This document shows, piece after piece, positions 5,929 to 12,143 of a DNA stretch of 13,661 bases (within the stretch, counting starts at the first letter, position 1; every line of letters begins with the position of its first letter). Source of the DNA: JAGMCJ01 sp046761005 (lineage in GTDB: Archaea > Thermoplasmatota > Thermoplasmata > RBG-16-68-12 > JAGMCJ01). Location: positions 1-13,661 of the forward strand of contig JBHIFI010000043.1 of NCBI GenBank assembly GCA_046761005.1. Reading direction: 5' to 3'. The position numbers and the translations under genes were made by a program. Under the pieces are notes generated by a model, which saw only the letters and a program-made list of their open reading frames with translations, was not told where the DNA came from and did not search any database.

Positions 5929-6305
5929 GGATACTCATAAGAGGGGATATTGAGGATTTTTTCCCGTTCCTTGATGGTTTTGTGGATGAAGATGGGTCGC
6001 TCGTTCTTCAGGAAGACGGAGATTTCTCCCTCACAGTAGTTACAGGATTCAGTGGAGGGATTGCTATACCTGAAGAAATTTTGGAGCAAGTGGATGTCGA
6101 ATTGGTAGACTTCGGTATTTTCAGGTTGGCTACTGGCGATGAAGTGGAATTGCCTGTATTCTGGGGCAGAGTGGTGATGGGAGACTATGAGATTGAGACT
6201 TGGTTTATCCCTGGCGATTCGCTCTTGGGAATGGAATTCTTTTCTTTAGCAGGCTCTTATCTATCACTTGATTTTGAGAAAGAAGAAGTTAAATTGATAG
6301 AATGA
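5925..6305 (+). CDS. Retropepsin-like (clan AA) aspartic protease homolog, catalytic Asp replaced by Val
   Basis: A 126-residue protein with the layout of short prokaryotic clan AA aspartic protease-like proteins. It has an N-terminal beta region, then V39-T-G-F-S-G-G-I-A-I-P where active members have D-T-G-F-x-G. An L-A-T-G-D-x-V-E-L-P strand (68-77) follows, then the GDSLLGMEFF segment (98-106) matching the usual L-L-G-M-x-x-L, then a final hydrophobic and charged strand. The codon at the catalytic position is GTT (6039-6041), one A-to-T change from the GAT expected for Asp. As written, the protein should not be proteolytic. It overlaps the frameshifted small gene by ATGA, so the whole two-gene module seems to be decaying or repurposed. 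An attC-like palindrome begins about 22 bases after its stop. Confidence 0.72.
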   Translation: MRILIRGDIEDFFPFLDGFVDEDGSLVLQEDGDFSLTVVTGFSGGIAIPEEILEQVDVELVDFGIFRLATGDEVELPVFWGRVVMGDYEIETWFIPGDSLLGMEFFSLAGSYLSLDFEKEEVKLIE

Positions 6306-6327
6306 TGGATAAGAATATCGCCACTTC

Positions 6328-6419
6328 CGATAACAGAGCGTATCTGGCTACGGTGCTACGCACCTTCGCCCAAATCTAGCCTGACGGCTGGACTTCAAAC
6401 TTGCTCGGGATGTTAGGCG
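6328..6419 (+). repeat. attC-like palindromic site 1 (integron-type)
   Basis: Outer arms TAACA (6331-6335) and TGTTA (6411-6415) pair, the latter inside GTTAGGC (6412-6418), a perfect match to the R' consensus GTTRRRY. Next in, GAGC (6336-6339) pairs with GCTC (6403-6406), with four unpaired bases on one side only, like the asymmetric spacers of attC. Inside are two hairpins, GGTGC-TAC-GCACC (6352-6364) and CTAGCC-TGAC-GGCTGG (6376-6391). The left core (CGATAAC) departs from RYYYAAC. Position between two genes, 22 bases after one stop and 33 before the next start, is as in cassette arrays. Not tested with a covariance model. Confidence 0.5.
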
Positions 6420-6451
6420 AAACGGCAACAAACAAAAGGAGACCTTAAGGC

Positions 6452-6841
6452 ATGTATCAAAAAGTCGCACCAATGTTTCTCGTAGAAAATGTCGATGAAG
6501 CTGTGGAATGGTATAAGGACATATTTGAAGCGAAACTCCAAGCCAGTTTACCCAAGAAACCCCCTTTTGAATGGGTATCACTAATGCTTGGAGATATTGA
6601 GGTCATGTTTTCACGAAAAGAATCAGCCCAGAAGTGGTATTCTGAGAATGTTATAGTTTCGGAGAAACCTGCCAACTTTATTGCATATATCTATATCGAA
6701 GATGCCAACAATCTGTATGATAGAATCAAGGACAAGGTCAAGATAATCATGGAACCCGTAGACCAATGGTATGGAATACGGGAATTTGCTATTCAGGACC
6801 CTTTTGGAATCATCTTAATATTTGCACAGATTGTAGAGTGA
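6452..6841 (+). CDS. VOC-family protein (glyoxalase/bleomycin-resistance fold), probable gene-cassette cargo
   Basis: A 129-residue protein of the vicinal oxygen chelate superfamily. The N-terminal half has V-A-P-M-F-L-V-E-N-V-D-E-A-V-E-W-Y-K (5-22), the typical first strand and helix. The C-terminal half has IYIEDANNLYDRI and then WYGIREFAIQDPFGIILIFAQ (106-126), the R-E-F-x-x-x-D-P-x-G-x-x-L signature of the last strands. Glu112 is a likely metal or substrate ligand. The first-strand His typical of metal-dependent glyoxalases is Pro, so the substrate and metal dependence are unclear. Roles in the family include antibiotic binding, dioxygenase and isomerase functions. ATG at 6452 follows AAGGAG (6436-6441) and AAGG (6447-6450). 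The gene is enclosed between attC-like sites with facing GTTAGGCG (6412-6419) and CGCCTAAC (6862-6869), as expected for an integron cassette. Confidence 0.85.
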   Translation: MYQKVAPMFLVENVDEAVEWYKDIFEAKLQASLPKKPPFEWVSLMLGDIEVMFSRKESAQKWYSENVIVSEKPANFIAYIYIEDANNLYDRIKDKVKIIMEPVDQWYGIREFAIQDPFGIILIFAQIVE

Positions 6842-6861
6842 TTCAAATCATGGTGCTGCAT

Positions 6862-6945
6862 CGCCTAACACAGCATATACGGATCAGTTCGTTCGCACAA
6901 ATTTCGGCTACGCCGAAACTTCGTATGTGCTGCGATCGTCAAGCG
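6862..6945 (+). repeat. attC-like palindromic site 2 (integron-type)
   Basis: The left core CGCCTAAC (6862-6869) matches RYYYAAC and is the exact inverse of GTTAGGCG in site 1. The right core GTCAAGCG (6938-6945) pairs with it at 6 of 8 positions. Between them CAGCATATACG (6871-6881) pairs with CGTATGTGCTG (6922-6932) at 10 Watson-Crick pairs plus one G-T. There is one unpaired base on the left and five on the right, then a strong internal hairpin TTTCGGC-TAC-GCCGAAA (6902-6918). About 84 bases in all, within attC size range. It starts 20 bases after the VOC stop. The internal hairpin shares the TAC loop with site 1. Confidence 0.6.
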
Positions 6946-6976
6946 AGAAGCCGAGGCCCGGATGACTCAAAGAAAA

Positions 6977-6985
6977 CTTAAATTT
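6977..6985 (+). promoter_or_regulatory. TATA-like box for mntA-hepT
   Basis: CTTAAATTT lies about 28 bases before the ATG at 7009, predicting a start point at or a few bases before the start codon. The toxin-antitoxin pair thus seems to have its own promoter, independent of the upstream cassette. Confidence 0.45.
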
Positions 6986-7008
6986 CCATAAGCAAATAGG
7001 CGGAGAGC

Positions 7009-7311
7009 ATGAAAGATAGAAAAACTCTTTCCGAAATAACCGAGGTTCTTAGGAATCACGAAAAAGAATTGAAGAAAAGATATAGCATCAAGGAAATCGG
7101 TGTATTTGGTTCATATTTGAGAGGCGACGCAAAAGAGGAAAGTGATCTCGATGTGCTGGTTGAATTCGAGAAGCCTATAGGATTTTTCAAGTTTTTGGAG
7201 CTTGAGGAGCATTTGAGTGATTTAATTGGAATCAAAGTTGATCTGGTATCAAAAAAAGCTCTGAAGCCGCACATCGGTCAACGTATACTGGAGGAGGTGG
7301 CAATGATATGA
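7009..7311 (+). CDS. mntA: MntA-type nucleotidyltransferase antitoxin
   Basis: A 100-residue minimal nucleotidyltransferase. It shows the G-S-x10-D-x-D motif: Gly34-Ser35, then Asp46 and Asp48 (SDLDVLVEF), and the third acidic residue Asp78 in IKVDLVSK. All catalytic residues are thus present. In the studied HepT-MntA system, MntA transfers AMP units from ATP to a Tyr of the HepT toxin, blocking its ribonuclease activity. Start ATG 7009 follows GGAG (7002-7005) and a TATA-like box at 6977-6985. The stop overlaps the hepT start by ATGA, so the two are coupled, antitoxin first. Base composition is AT-rich like the preceding cassette region and unlike the flanking chromosomal genes, suggesting acquisition. 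Confidence 0.92.
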   Translation: MKDRKTLSEITEVLRNHEKELKKRYSIKEIGVFGSYLRGDAKEESDLDVLVEFEKPIGFFKFLELEEHLSDLIGIKVDLVSKKALKPHIGQRILEEVAMI

Positions 7312-7652
7312 GGAGGACGTACAGGGACTACGTCGAAGATATATTGTCGTCTCTTCAGGAAGTTGAGGACTTCACAATGGATATGGATTTTGAGAGCCTT
7401 ATTGCGGACAGAAAAACAATAAACGCGGTAATTAGGAGCCTTGAAGTGATGGGAGAAGCAGCCAAGAAGATGCCTGACAGCATAAGAGATAGATACCCTG
7501 AGATTCCATGGAAGCGTATTGCCGGCATGAGAGATAAGTTGATTCACGAATATCATGGGGTTGACCTCGAAATCGTGTGGGAAGTTATCAGAAAGGAGGC
7601 TCCGCCACTCAAGCCATTATTTGAGAAGATATTGAAAGAGATGGACGGATAA
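7308..7652 (+). CDS. hepT: HepT-type HEPN ribonuclease toxin (DUF86)
   Basis: A 114-residue helical HEPN protein of the DUF86/HepT family. The family hallmark R-x4-H-x-Y is intact: Arg75, His80, Tyr82 in RDKLIHEYHGVD. Also typical are AVIRSLEVMGEAAKKMP (40-56) and the P-x-I-P-W-K-R-I-A-G-M lead-in (64-74). HepT dimers cleave RNA through the Arg/His pair; the Tyr is the AMPylation target of MntA. With both the catalytic pair and the Tyr present, and an intact MntA upstream, the system looks functional. ATG 7308 overlaps the mntA stop (ATGA) and has a strong GGAGGAGGTGG (7290-7300) upstream. No attC-like site was found after it, so I do not count this pair as a cassette. Confidence 0.93.
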   Translation: MRRTYRDYVEDILSSLQEVEDFTMDMDFESLIADRKTINAVIRSLEVMGEAAKKMPDSIRDRYPEIPWKRIAGMRDKLIHEYHGVDLEIVWEVIRKEAPPLKPLFEKILKEMDG

Positions 7653-7834
7653 TGAGTCTTTATAGCTAGGAGAAAAGAGGACGTTGGTGACGGGGGGGAC
7701 TCACGCAATCCCTCGGATCACTTCCCCAAACGAGATCGCTTTAGAACCTCATCGAAGATTTGATTTGCGTTGAATCCTTCAGGGATGAAAGGAGATTGAT
7801 ACGCGATACTGACGCTTGAGAAGTAATGAACTCC
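7653..7834. other. Intergenic region between convergent hepT and phosphoesterase genes, with an in-frame 3' extension of the latter
   Basis: About 180 bases. No hairpin with T run is evident. On the minus strand the phosphoesterase frame stays open after its TGA (7837-7835) for another 38 codons to TGA at 7720-7718, with a protein-like composition (GVHYFSSVSIAY ... FIPEGFNANQIFDEV ... SRLGK). This may be a lost C-terminal extension, readthrough, or the tail of a degraded downstream gene; chance is possible. A run of seven G lies at 7692-7698. Confidence 0.35.
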
Positions 7835-8611
7835 TCATATCAACTCAGAGTCGACGGCCGATTCTGATTCTGAAGCGATCATGAGGTCCTTCAGCTTCCC
7901 GAGATCGACACCATTGAGGAGATAGATTCTCGAGTTCTCAAGATCGATGAGCTCCGACCTCAGAAGAGGCCCGATTGGCTTCGATTTGGAATCGTTCACA
8001 GGGAACCCGCCGCAGAAGTCATTGAATGTCGGCATCAGTATCAGCTCTTGAGGATGCCTCTCGTACCTCTTTCCTCCCTCCTTGAAGTCTGCGCGCAACC
8101 AGCAGCGCCTAGTCATCCTGAGGCCGAGCCTGTCCACGAAAAGAACAGAAGGATGGACGTGGCCCATGCACAATATCTTACCTTCCATGGGCTCCGCGCT
8201 CGGCCAGCTGGATCCATGGGAAAAGCCCATGTCCTCCAATCTAAAGCCTTTTGGACTGTGCGACACCACCTCTTCTGGCAGGAAGTCCAGAATATATGCA
8301 TCATGATTCCCTGGGACAAGATGCACATCCGGAACGACCTCGAGAAGTCTCTCAAAAAAAGAGGGAACCTCCCTTCTCTCTTGTGGGCTGACTCCCTTTA
8401 TCTTGTGCTTCAGATCGCCCACGATAACGACTCTTTCAGCTTTGCATCGATCGATCATTGCGATCAATCTCTCAAGCATTCTTTCTGTCTGTTTCGGGAT
8501 CACGAAACCGGATTCGAGGAAATCCAGTTCAATACCAATATGGAGATCCGCCAGAACTATCGTCTTGTCGAAGAGAAGGGCAGCTTCGTCTGCAACGGGC
8601 TGAACTTTCAA
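7835..8611 (-). CDS. Calcineurin-like metallophosphoesterase (COG1407 type)
   Basis: A 258-residue two-metal phosphoesterase. All motifs are present in order: D22-L-H24, G-D66-L-K-H69, G-N102-H103-D104, His132 (FSHGSSW), and G-H151-V-H153. These bind two metals and hydrolyse phosphate esters; length and motif spacing fit the archaeal/bacterial COG1407 'ICC-like' group, whose members are often encoded beside DNA-repair helicases and probably act on nucleic acids or nucleotides. That context is not seen here. The start is TTG at 8611, supported by AGGTGG (8623-8618) six bases before it; no ATG fits. The Shine-Dalgarno overlaps the stop of the NAD(P)HX repair gene, so the two are cotranscribed. 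The substrate is unknown. Confidence 0.85.
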   Translation of the reverse strand: MKVQPVADEAALLFDKTIVLADLHIGIELDFLESGFVIPKQTERMLERLIAMIDRCKAERVVIVGDLKHKIKGVSPQERREVPSFFERLLEVVPDVHLVPGNHDAYILDFLPEEVVSHSPKGFRLEDMGFSHGSSWPSAEPMEGKILCMGHVHPSVLFVDRLGLRMTRRCWLRADFKEGGKRYERHPQELILMPTFNDFCGGFPVNDSKSKPIGPLLRSELIDLENSRIYLLNGVDLGKLKDLMIASESESAVDSELI

Positions 8612-8617
8612 ACAGGA

Positions 8618-8623
8618 CCACCT
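8618..8623 (-). promoter_or_regulatory. Shine-Dalgarno AGGTGG deciding a TTG start
   Basis: On the minus strand AGGTGG overlaps the TAG stop of the nnr gene (8624-8622) and stands six bases from TTG at 8611, fixing the phosphoesterase start and coupling the two genes. Confidence 0.65.
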
Positions 8624-10061
8624 ATCTCTCCAAGTATGTGTTAAGAACTTCGGGTATCTCCGAAACGATGTCGGTAGGAATGAGCGCGTAGCCCAGTTTC
8701 TTGAAAGCCAAATCTCCAGCAGATCCGCTCACGAAGGCACCAATCCTCGCGGCATTGAACGGCTTTACCTTTCTTGAGAGAAGAGAACCACAAATGCCAG
8801 AGAGGACATCTCCCGTCCCGCCGACAGTCATAGCTTCGTTCCCAGTCTTGTTCAGCTTCAACCTCCCCTCTCCAGCGATTATGTCCACTGGTCCTTTGAA
8901 AAGCACGGTGATGTCGTTCTCTTTGGAGAAGGAATCAACGACACTTATCCTCTCGTCTAGTTTGCTGGGAATCTCGATTCCGCTGAGCCTAGTGAACTCT
9001 GCCGAATGTGGAGTTACAATGCAAATCTTTCCCTTGATGACGCTGAGATCCTCCGCCACGGCAGTAATTCCGTCGGCATCTACAAGAAACGGAATCTGGA
9101 GTTCTGAAACGAACTCTCTGACTGTTCTCAGTGTGTCCTGCTCCCGCCCAAGTCCAGGTCCTATGACAACAGCATCCACATCCGCGACCATGCCAAAGAG
9201 GGTGTCAAGATTCTCTGGGTTGAGAAATTCTCCATTCAAGGGATGGACTATCAGATTGGGCGAGAAAGAAGCAACGACCTTCCAAACTTTTTCGGGAGCT
9301 GCAATCCGAACTAGATCACAGCCCGTGCGAAGAGCAGACAATCCAGCCAGTGCAGGAGCGCCCGTGAATGGTCCGCCTCCGACAATCAGGAGTATTCCAT
9401 TATCGCCTTTATGAGACTCTTTGGCGGGAAGGGGATAGTATACCAGCTCCCCTGGCCCGGTGAATCTCTCAGCATCCTCCGGTATGCCTATATCGACGCT
9501 TATAATCCTTCCTGAGTTTTTCTCATTCATGCCTATTTTAGCATCGTGAAACGTAACGGTAGCTGTTGGGTTTACGGCTGTGTCTGAACCAAGACCGCTG
9601 GGCACATCCACAGACAGAATGGGCTTTCCGGAATCGTTGATGAGGTTGATAAGCGTTTTAAGCGGTTCTCTGACTTCTCCCCTAACCCCGATTCCTAAGA
9701 GGGCGTCCACGACGATATCCGAACTCTCTATCTCAGAAGTGGCGGAATCAACTCCAACTTCCACATCTCCCTCATATCTCTCTAGATTCTTCCTGGAGAT
9801 CTCACTCCTGATGTTTTCCTTGGGTTTGGCCAGAACGACAATAGTCTTGCATTTGTCACGAAGAATCCTTGCGGCTACAAATGCGTCCCCGCCGTTGTTC
9901 CCCGTGCCGCATACGAAGACAACCTTCTTTCCCTGGATTTGAAAGTCTCTTAGAAGAATGTCTGCGATCCTCTTGCCCGCGTTCTCCATGAGGTGAGCGG
10001 TCGGGACCCCCAGATATTCCGCATTCCTGTCAAGAACTCTAATCTCTTCAAAAGGAATCAT
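8622..10061 (-). CDS. nnr: Bifunctional NAD(P)H-hydrate epimerase / ADP-dependent NAD(P)H-hydrate dehydratase
   Basis: Repairs NAD(P)HX, the hydrated, inactive form of NAD(P)H. The N-terminal YjeF_N epimerase domain (about 1-210) shows GTGNNGGDAF (52-61), VVDALLGIG (117-125) and VDVPSGL (151-157). The C-terminal ribokinase-like dehydratase domain (about 215-479) shows VGGGPFTGAP (227-236), GPGLG (301-305), VTPHSAEFTRL (349-359) and GTGDVLSG (415-422), the nucleotide-binding and catalytic Asp motif. Length of 479 residues is normal for the fused enzyme. The start ATG at 10061 gives MIPFEEIRVLDRNAEYLG, the standard beginning; the same frame is open further upstream but that runs into the divergent MFS gene. 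AGGA lies four bases before the ATG. It is the first gene of an operon with the phosphoesterase. Confidence 0.95.
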   Translation of the reverse strand: MIPFEEIRVLDRNAEYLGVPTAHLMENAGKRIADILLRDFQIQGKKVVFVCGTGNNGGDAFVAARILRDKCKTIVVLAKPKENIRSEISRKNLERYEGDVEVGVDSATSEIESSDIVVDALLGIGVRGEVREPLKTLINLINDSGKPILSVDVPSGLGSDTAVNPTATVTFHDAKIGMNEKNSGRIISVDIGIPEDAERFTGPGELVYYPLPAKESHKGDNGILLIVGGGPFTGAPALAGLSALRTGCDLVRIAAPEKVWKVVASFSPNLIVHPLNGEFLNPENLDTLFGMVADVDAVVIGPGLGREQDTLRTVREFVSELQIPFLVDADGITAVAEDLSVIKGKICIVTPHSAEFTRLSGIEIPSKLDERISVVDSFSKENDITVLFKGPVDIIAGEGRLKLNKTGNEAMTVGGTGDVLSGICGSLLSRKVKPFNAARIGAFVSGSAGDLAFKKLGYALIPTDIVSEIPEVLNTYLER

Positions 10062-10106
10062 CCGTCCTAATACCGCATTGCCATTACAAAACTTTCGGGG
10101 GAATTT

Positions 10107-10115
10107 GCTTATATC
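10107..10115. promoter_or_regulatory. TATA-like element between divergent nnr and MFS genes
   Basis: GCTTATATC on plus reads GATATAAGC on minus. On plus it is about 28 bases before TTG 10141, predicting a leaderless MFS transcript. On minus it would place a start near 10084, a leader of about 22 bases for nnr. One box could serve both, or nnr may use the weaker TTTTGTAA at 10091-10084 instead. Confidence 0.4.
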
Positions 10116-10140
10116 CCGCGGAGATTCACGATTGGTATCC

Positions 10141-11319
10141 TTGAAAGGGAAGACTTTCTCGCGCATTACAGCCGGTCTCTCGATGAACATCATCATTCTG
10201 GCTTTTGTGAGCTTCCTGACGGATACGAGTAGCGAGATGATGCTTCCCCTCTTCCCGGTCTTCGTTACCCTCGTTCTCGCCGGTAGCCCACTGATTTTTG
10301 GACTCATCGAAGGGATTGCGGAGAGCACAGCTTCGCTCCTGAAGGTTGCCTCTGGCTTTTGGTCGGATAGACTGAGAAGAAGGAGAGAGCTTGTGGCTGC
10401 GGGCTACGGTGTATCCTCCTTTTCCAAGCTTCTTTTCTATTTCACCGTTTCCTGGATCGACTTCACTTCATTAAGATTCCTCGAAAGAGTGGGAAAGGGA
10501 ATTCGAGACTCTCCAAGGGATGCCATAATCTTTGAGTCCACAGATCCGAGGACGACGGGCAAGGCCTTTGGTCTTCATCGGGCGATGGACACTGCAGGTG
10601 CCGTCCTTGGACCAACGCTTGTCATAGTTCTTCTACCGCTCCTTGGCGGCGGGATGGGCGAAAAGATCCGAACGATATTCTTGATAGCGACGATTCCCGC
10701 TGTGATAGCCTTCCTGACAGTCTTCCTTGTGAGGGAGAAACCTGTCGAAAGAGCCCCGCCCGAATCTTTCAAAGTGAGCTTCTCCCTCATTCCCAGGAAT
10801 CTCAAGCTTTTCATACTTGCCGCTACGACATTCGAGATAGGCAATTTCTCCGTTCTCTTTCTCGTATATCGAAGCTCAGAATTGGTCAACCGGCTGGATG
10901 CTGTAGTTGCGCTCTACCTCCTCTTCAATATTTCCTACGCATTGCTTGCTTTCCCAGTAGGTGCACTTTCTGATAGGATCGGAAAGAAGCCGATGATTGC
11001 TTATGGCTATGGTCTTTTCATTGCGACTTTTGCTGGATTCATGTCTGCATCCAATATTTCTCATCTGATGCTCCTTTTCCTATTCTTCGGTTTCTGCATG
11101 GCGATACTGGTGGGGGTTCAAAGAGCGTATGTAGCTGACATGTCCCCGAAAGACCTGAAGGCAACAGCTATGGGTACATATCACACCTTCACAGGCGTCG
11201 CAAAGTTTCCCGCTAGCCTGGTCGCCGGATTCCTCTGGATGTTCAACCCCGCATATGCTTTTCTCTACGGTATCATCATGGCTATTGGGGGCCTGCTCTT
11301 ACTTTCGAGAGTCAGGTGA
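10141..11319 (+). CDS. Major facilitator superfamily transporter
   Basis: A polytopic protein of about 392 residues with roughly 12 hydrophobic segments. MFS motif A-like loops occur in both halves: GFWSDRLRRRRE near residue 72 and GALSDRIGKKP near 274. The distinctive ERVGKGIRDSPRDA near 115, followed by GKAFGLHRAMDTAGAVLGP, marks a widespread MFS subgroup with no assigned substrate. The start is uncertain. The TATA-like box at 10107-10115 predicts transcription from about 10138, so TTG at 10141 is preferred; the first ATG (10183) would leave almost nothing before helix 1, and the TTG at 10078 lies upstream of the promoter. It is divergent from nnr and ends two bases from the convergent MTH1187-type gene. 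Confidence 0.87.
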   Translation: MKGKTFSRITAGLSMNIIILAFVSFLTDTSSEMMLPLFPVFVTLVLAGSPLIFGLIEGIAESTASLLKVASGFWSDRLRRRRELVAAGYGVSSFSKLLFYFTVSWIDFTSLRFLERVGKGIRDSPRDAIIFESTDPRTTGKAFGLHRAMDTAGAVLGPTLVIVLLPLLGGGMGEKIRTIFLIATIPAVIAFLTVFLVREKPVERAPPESFKVSFSLIPRNLKLFILAATTFEIGNFSVLFLVYRSSELVNRLDAVVALYLLFNISYALLAFPVGALSDRIGKKPMIAYGYGLFIATFAGFMSASNISHLMLLFLFFGFCMAILVGVQRAYVADMSPKDLKATAMGTYHTFTGVAKFPASLVAGFLWMFNPAYAFLYGIIMAIGGLLLLSRVR

Positions 11320-11321
11320 AA

Positions 11322-11627
11322 TCACTTTCTCAGAGGCTTTCCGAGGGTATTCTCTACGCTCTTGACTTTCCCTGAGATTCCTCCTTTCACGCCCTTTCGA
11401 TCGTCTATTTTGATGTGTGTAGAGACCCGCTCAGTGTCTCTGAGAACTGCCATGTGGCACTTCCGAATTACCTCCATGACCTCATCGTATTCGCCCTCAA
11501 TCACTGTGCCCATAGAATTGAGCTGATATTCGAGGCCGCTCTCGTCTATTATTTCAAGACACCTGGCAACCCACTTGCTGAGGCTCACTCCTTCTCCAAC
11601 AGGGAATATGCTCACTTCTGCCAGCAT
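11322..11627 (-). CDS. MTH1187-family thiamine-binding protein (DUF77)
   Basis: A 101-residue ferredoxin-like protein of the MTH1187/YkoF group (PF01910). Typical elements are the N-terminal strand AEVSIFPVGEGVSLSKWV (3-20), YQLNSMGTVIEGEYDEV (34-50), and the RVSTHIKIDDRKG segment (67-79). Family members form tetramers and bind thiamine or a related pyrimidine; they often occur near thiamine transport or synthesis genes, which are not seen here. The start ATG at 11627 has AGGTGA on the minus strand at 11640-11635, seven bases upstream and overlapping the end of amzA; a longer frame from 11687 lies inside amzA and is not used. It is the last gene of the rtcB-amzA operon, tail to tail with the MFS gene. 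Confidence 0.9.
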   Translation of the reverse strand: MLAEVSIFPVGEGVSLSKWVARCLEIIDESGLEYQLNSMGTVIEGEYDEVMEVIRKCHMAVLRDTERVSTHIKIDDRKGVKGGISGKVKSVENTLGKPLRK

Positions 11628-11638
11628 TGTGCAATCAC

Positions 11639-12142
11639 CTACCCCAAGATGCCCGCTGTCTTGAGTCTGAGAGTGCAAAAGTAGCAATAATCTTTTTCCT
11701 TGTAATCCGTATCGGCCAAGCAGTTTGAGAAAGTCATGACGCAGCTCCTGTTTCCACAGTGCCTCAACCCAAGAGTATGCCCAAGCTCATGAAAGGCTTC
11801 CTTCGCTGCCCTGAGCTTGAAGAGCTCGACATCATCATCTTTCAGTCTGTGCAGGGAAATAAGAGCAGATTTTCCTCTGATGTCAGCAAGACCGAAGACG
11901 AAGTTAAGAGGATCCTCATATATGTCCACGTTAGTGATCGCAAGAACCTTGTCATGTGGATATGCTCCCGCCAAATCCTTCAGGTCAGAGGCGAGATATT
12001 GCCGCCTGTGCGCCCTGTAGGCGGTTTTGGGAACATCCACTTCAGTCAGAATTTCGACATCACCGAAGACAGAAAGCTCAGAAGAGAGAAATCCGAGTAT
12101 GACATCATGCACATCGCCAATCGGAAGGAGAGCTATTCTCAA
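11639..12142 (-). CDS. amzA: Archaemetzincin zinc metalloprotease
   Basis: A 167-residue zinc peptidase. The core is HELGHTLGLRHC (118-129): His118, Glu119, His122 and His128 form the catalytic zinc site of the metzincin type. Cys129, Cys134, Cys153 and Cys156 form the second, structural zinc site known in archaemetzincins. Met136 in CVM is the Met-turn. Length fits the family (about 170-200). Its biological substrate is not known in Archaea. The start is TTG at 12142, one base after the rtcB stop (TAG 12146-12144) and preceded by AAGGGG; there is no ATG near the N-terminus, and MRIALLPIG is the usual family beginning. Translation is probably coupled to rtcB. Confidence 0.95.
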   Translation of the reverse strand: MRIALLPIGDVHDVILGFLSSELSVFGDVEILTEVDVPKTAYRAHRRQYLASDLKDLAGAYPHDKVLAITNVDIYEDPLNFVFGLADIRGKSALISLHRLKDDDVELFKLRAAKEAFHELGHTLGLRHCGNRSCVMTFSNCLADTDYKEKDYCYFCTLRLKTAGILG

Positions 12143-12143
12143 T

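Noticed and set aside
7653..7834. A third attC-like site after hepT
   Set aside because: No RYYYAAC/GTTRRRY pair with complementary arms could be found, so MntA/HepT is not called a cassette.
7835..7837. TGA of the phosphoesterase as a selenocysteine codon
   Set aside because: No catalytic Cys position corresponds, and no SECIS-like hairpin was seen nearby.
8701..9942. Plus-strand open frames of 237 and 120 codons opposite nnr
   Set aside because: Shadows of the NAD(P)HX repair gene, Ser/Pro-rich and without a ribosome binding site.
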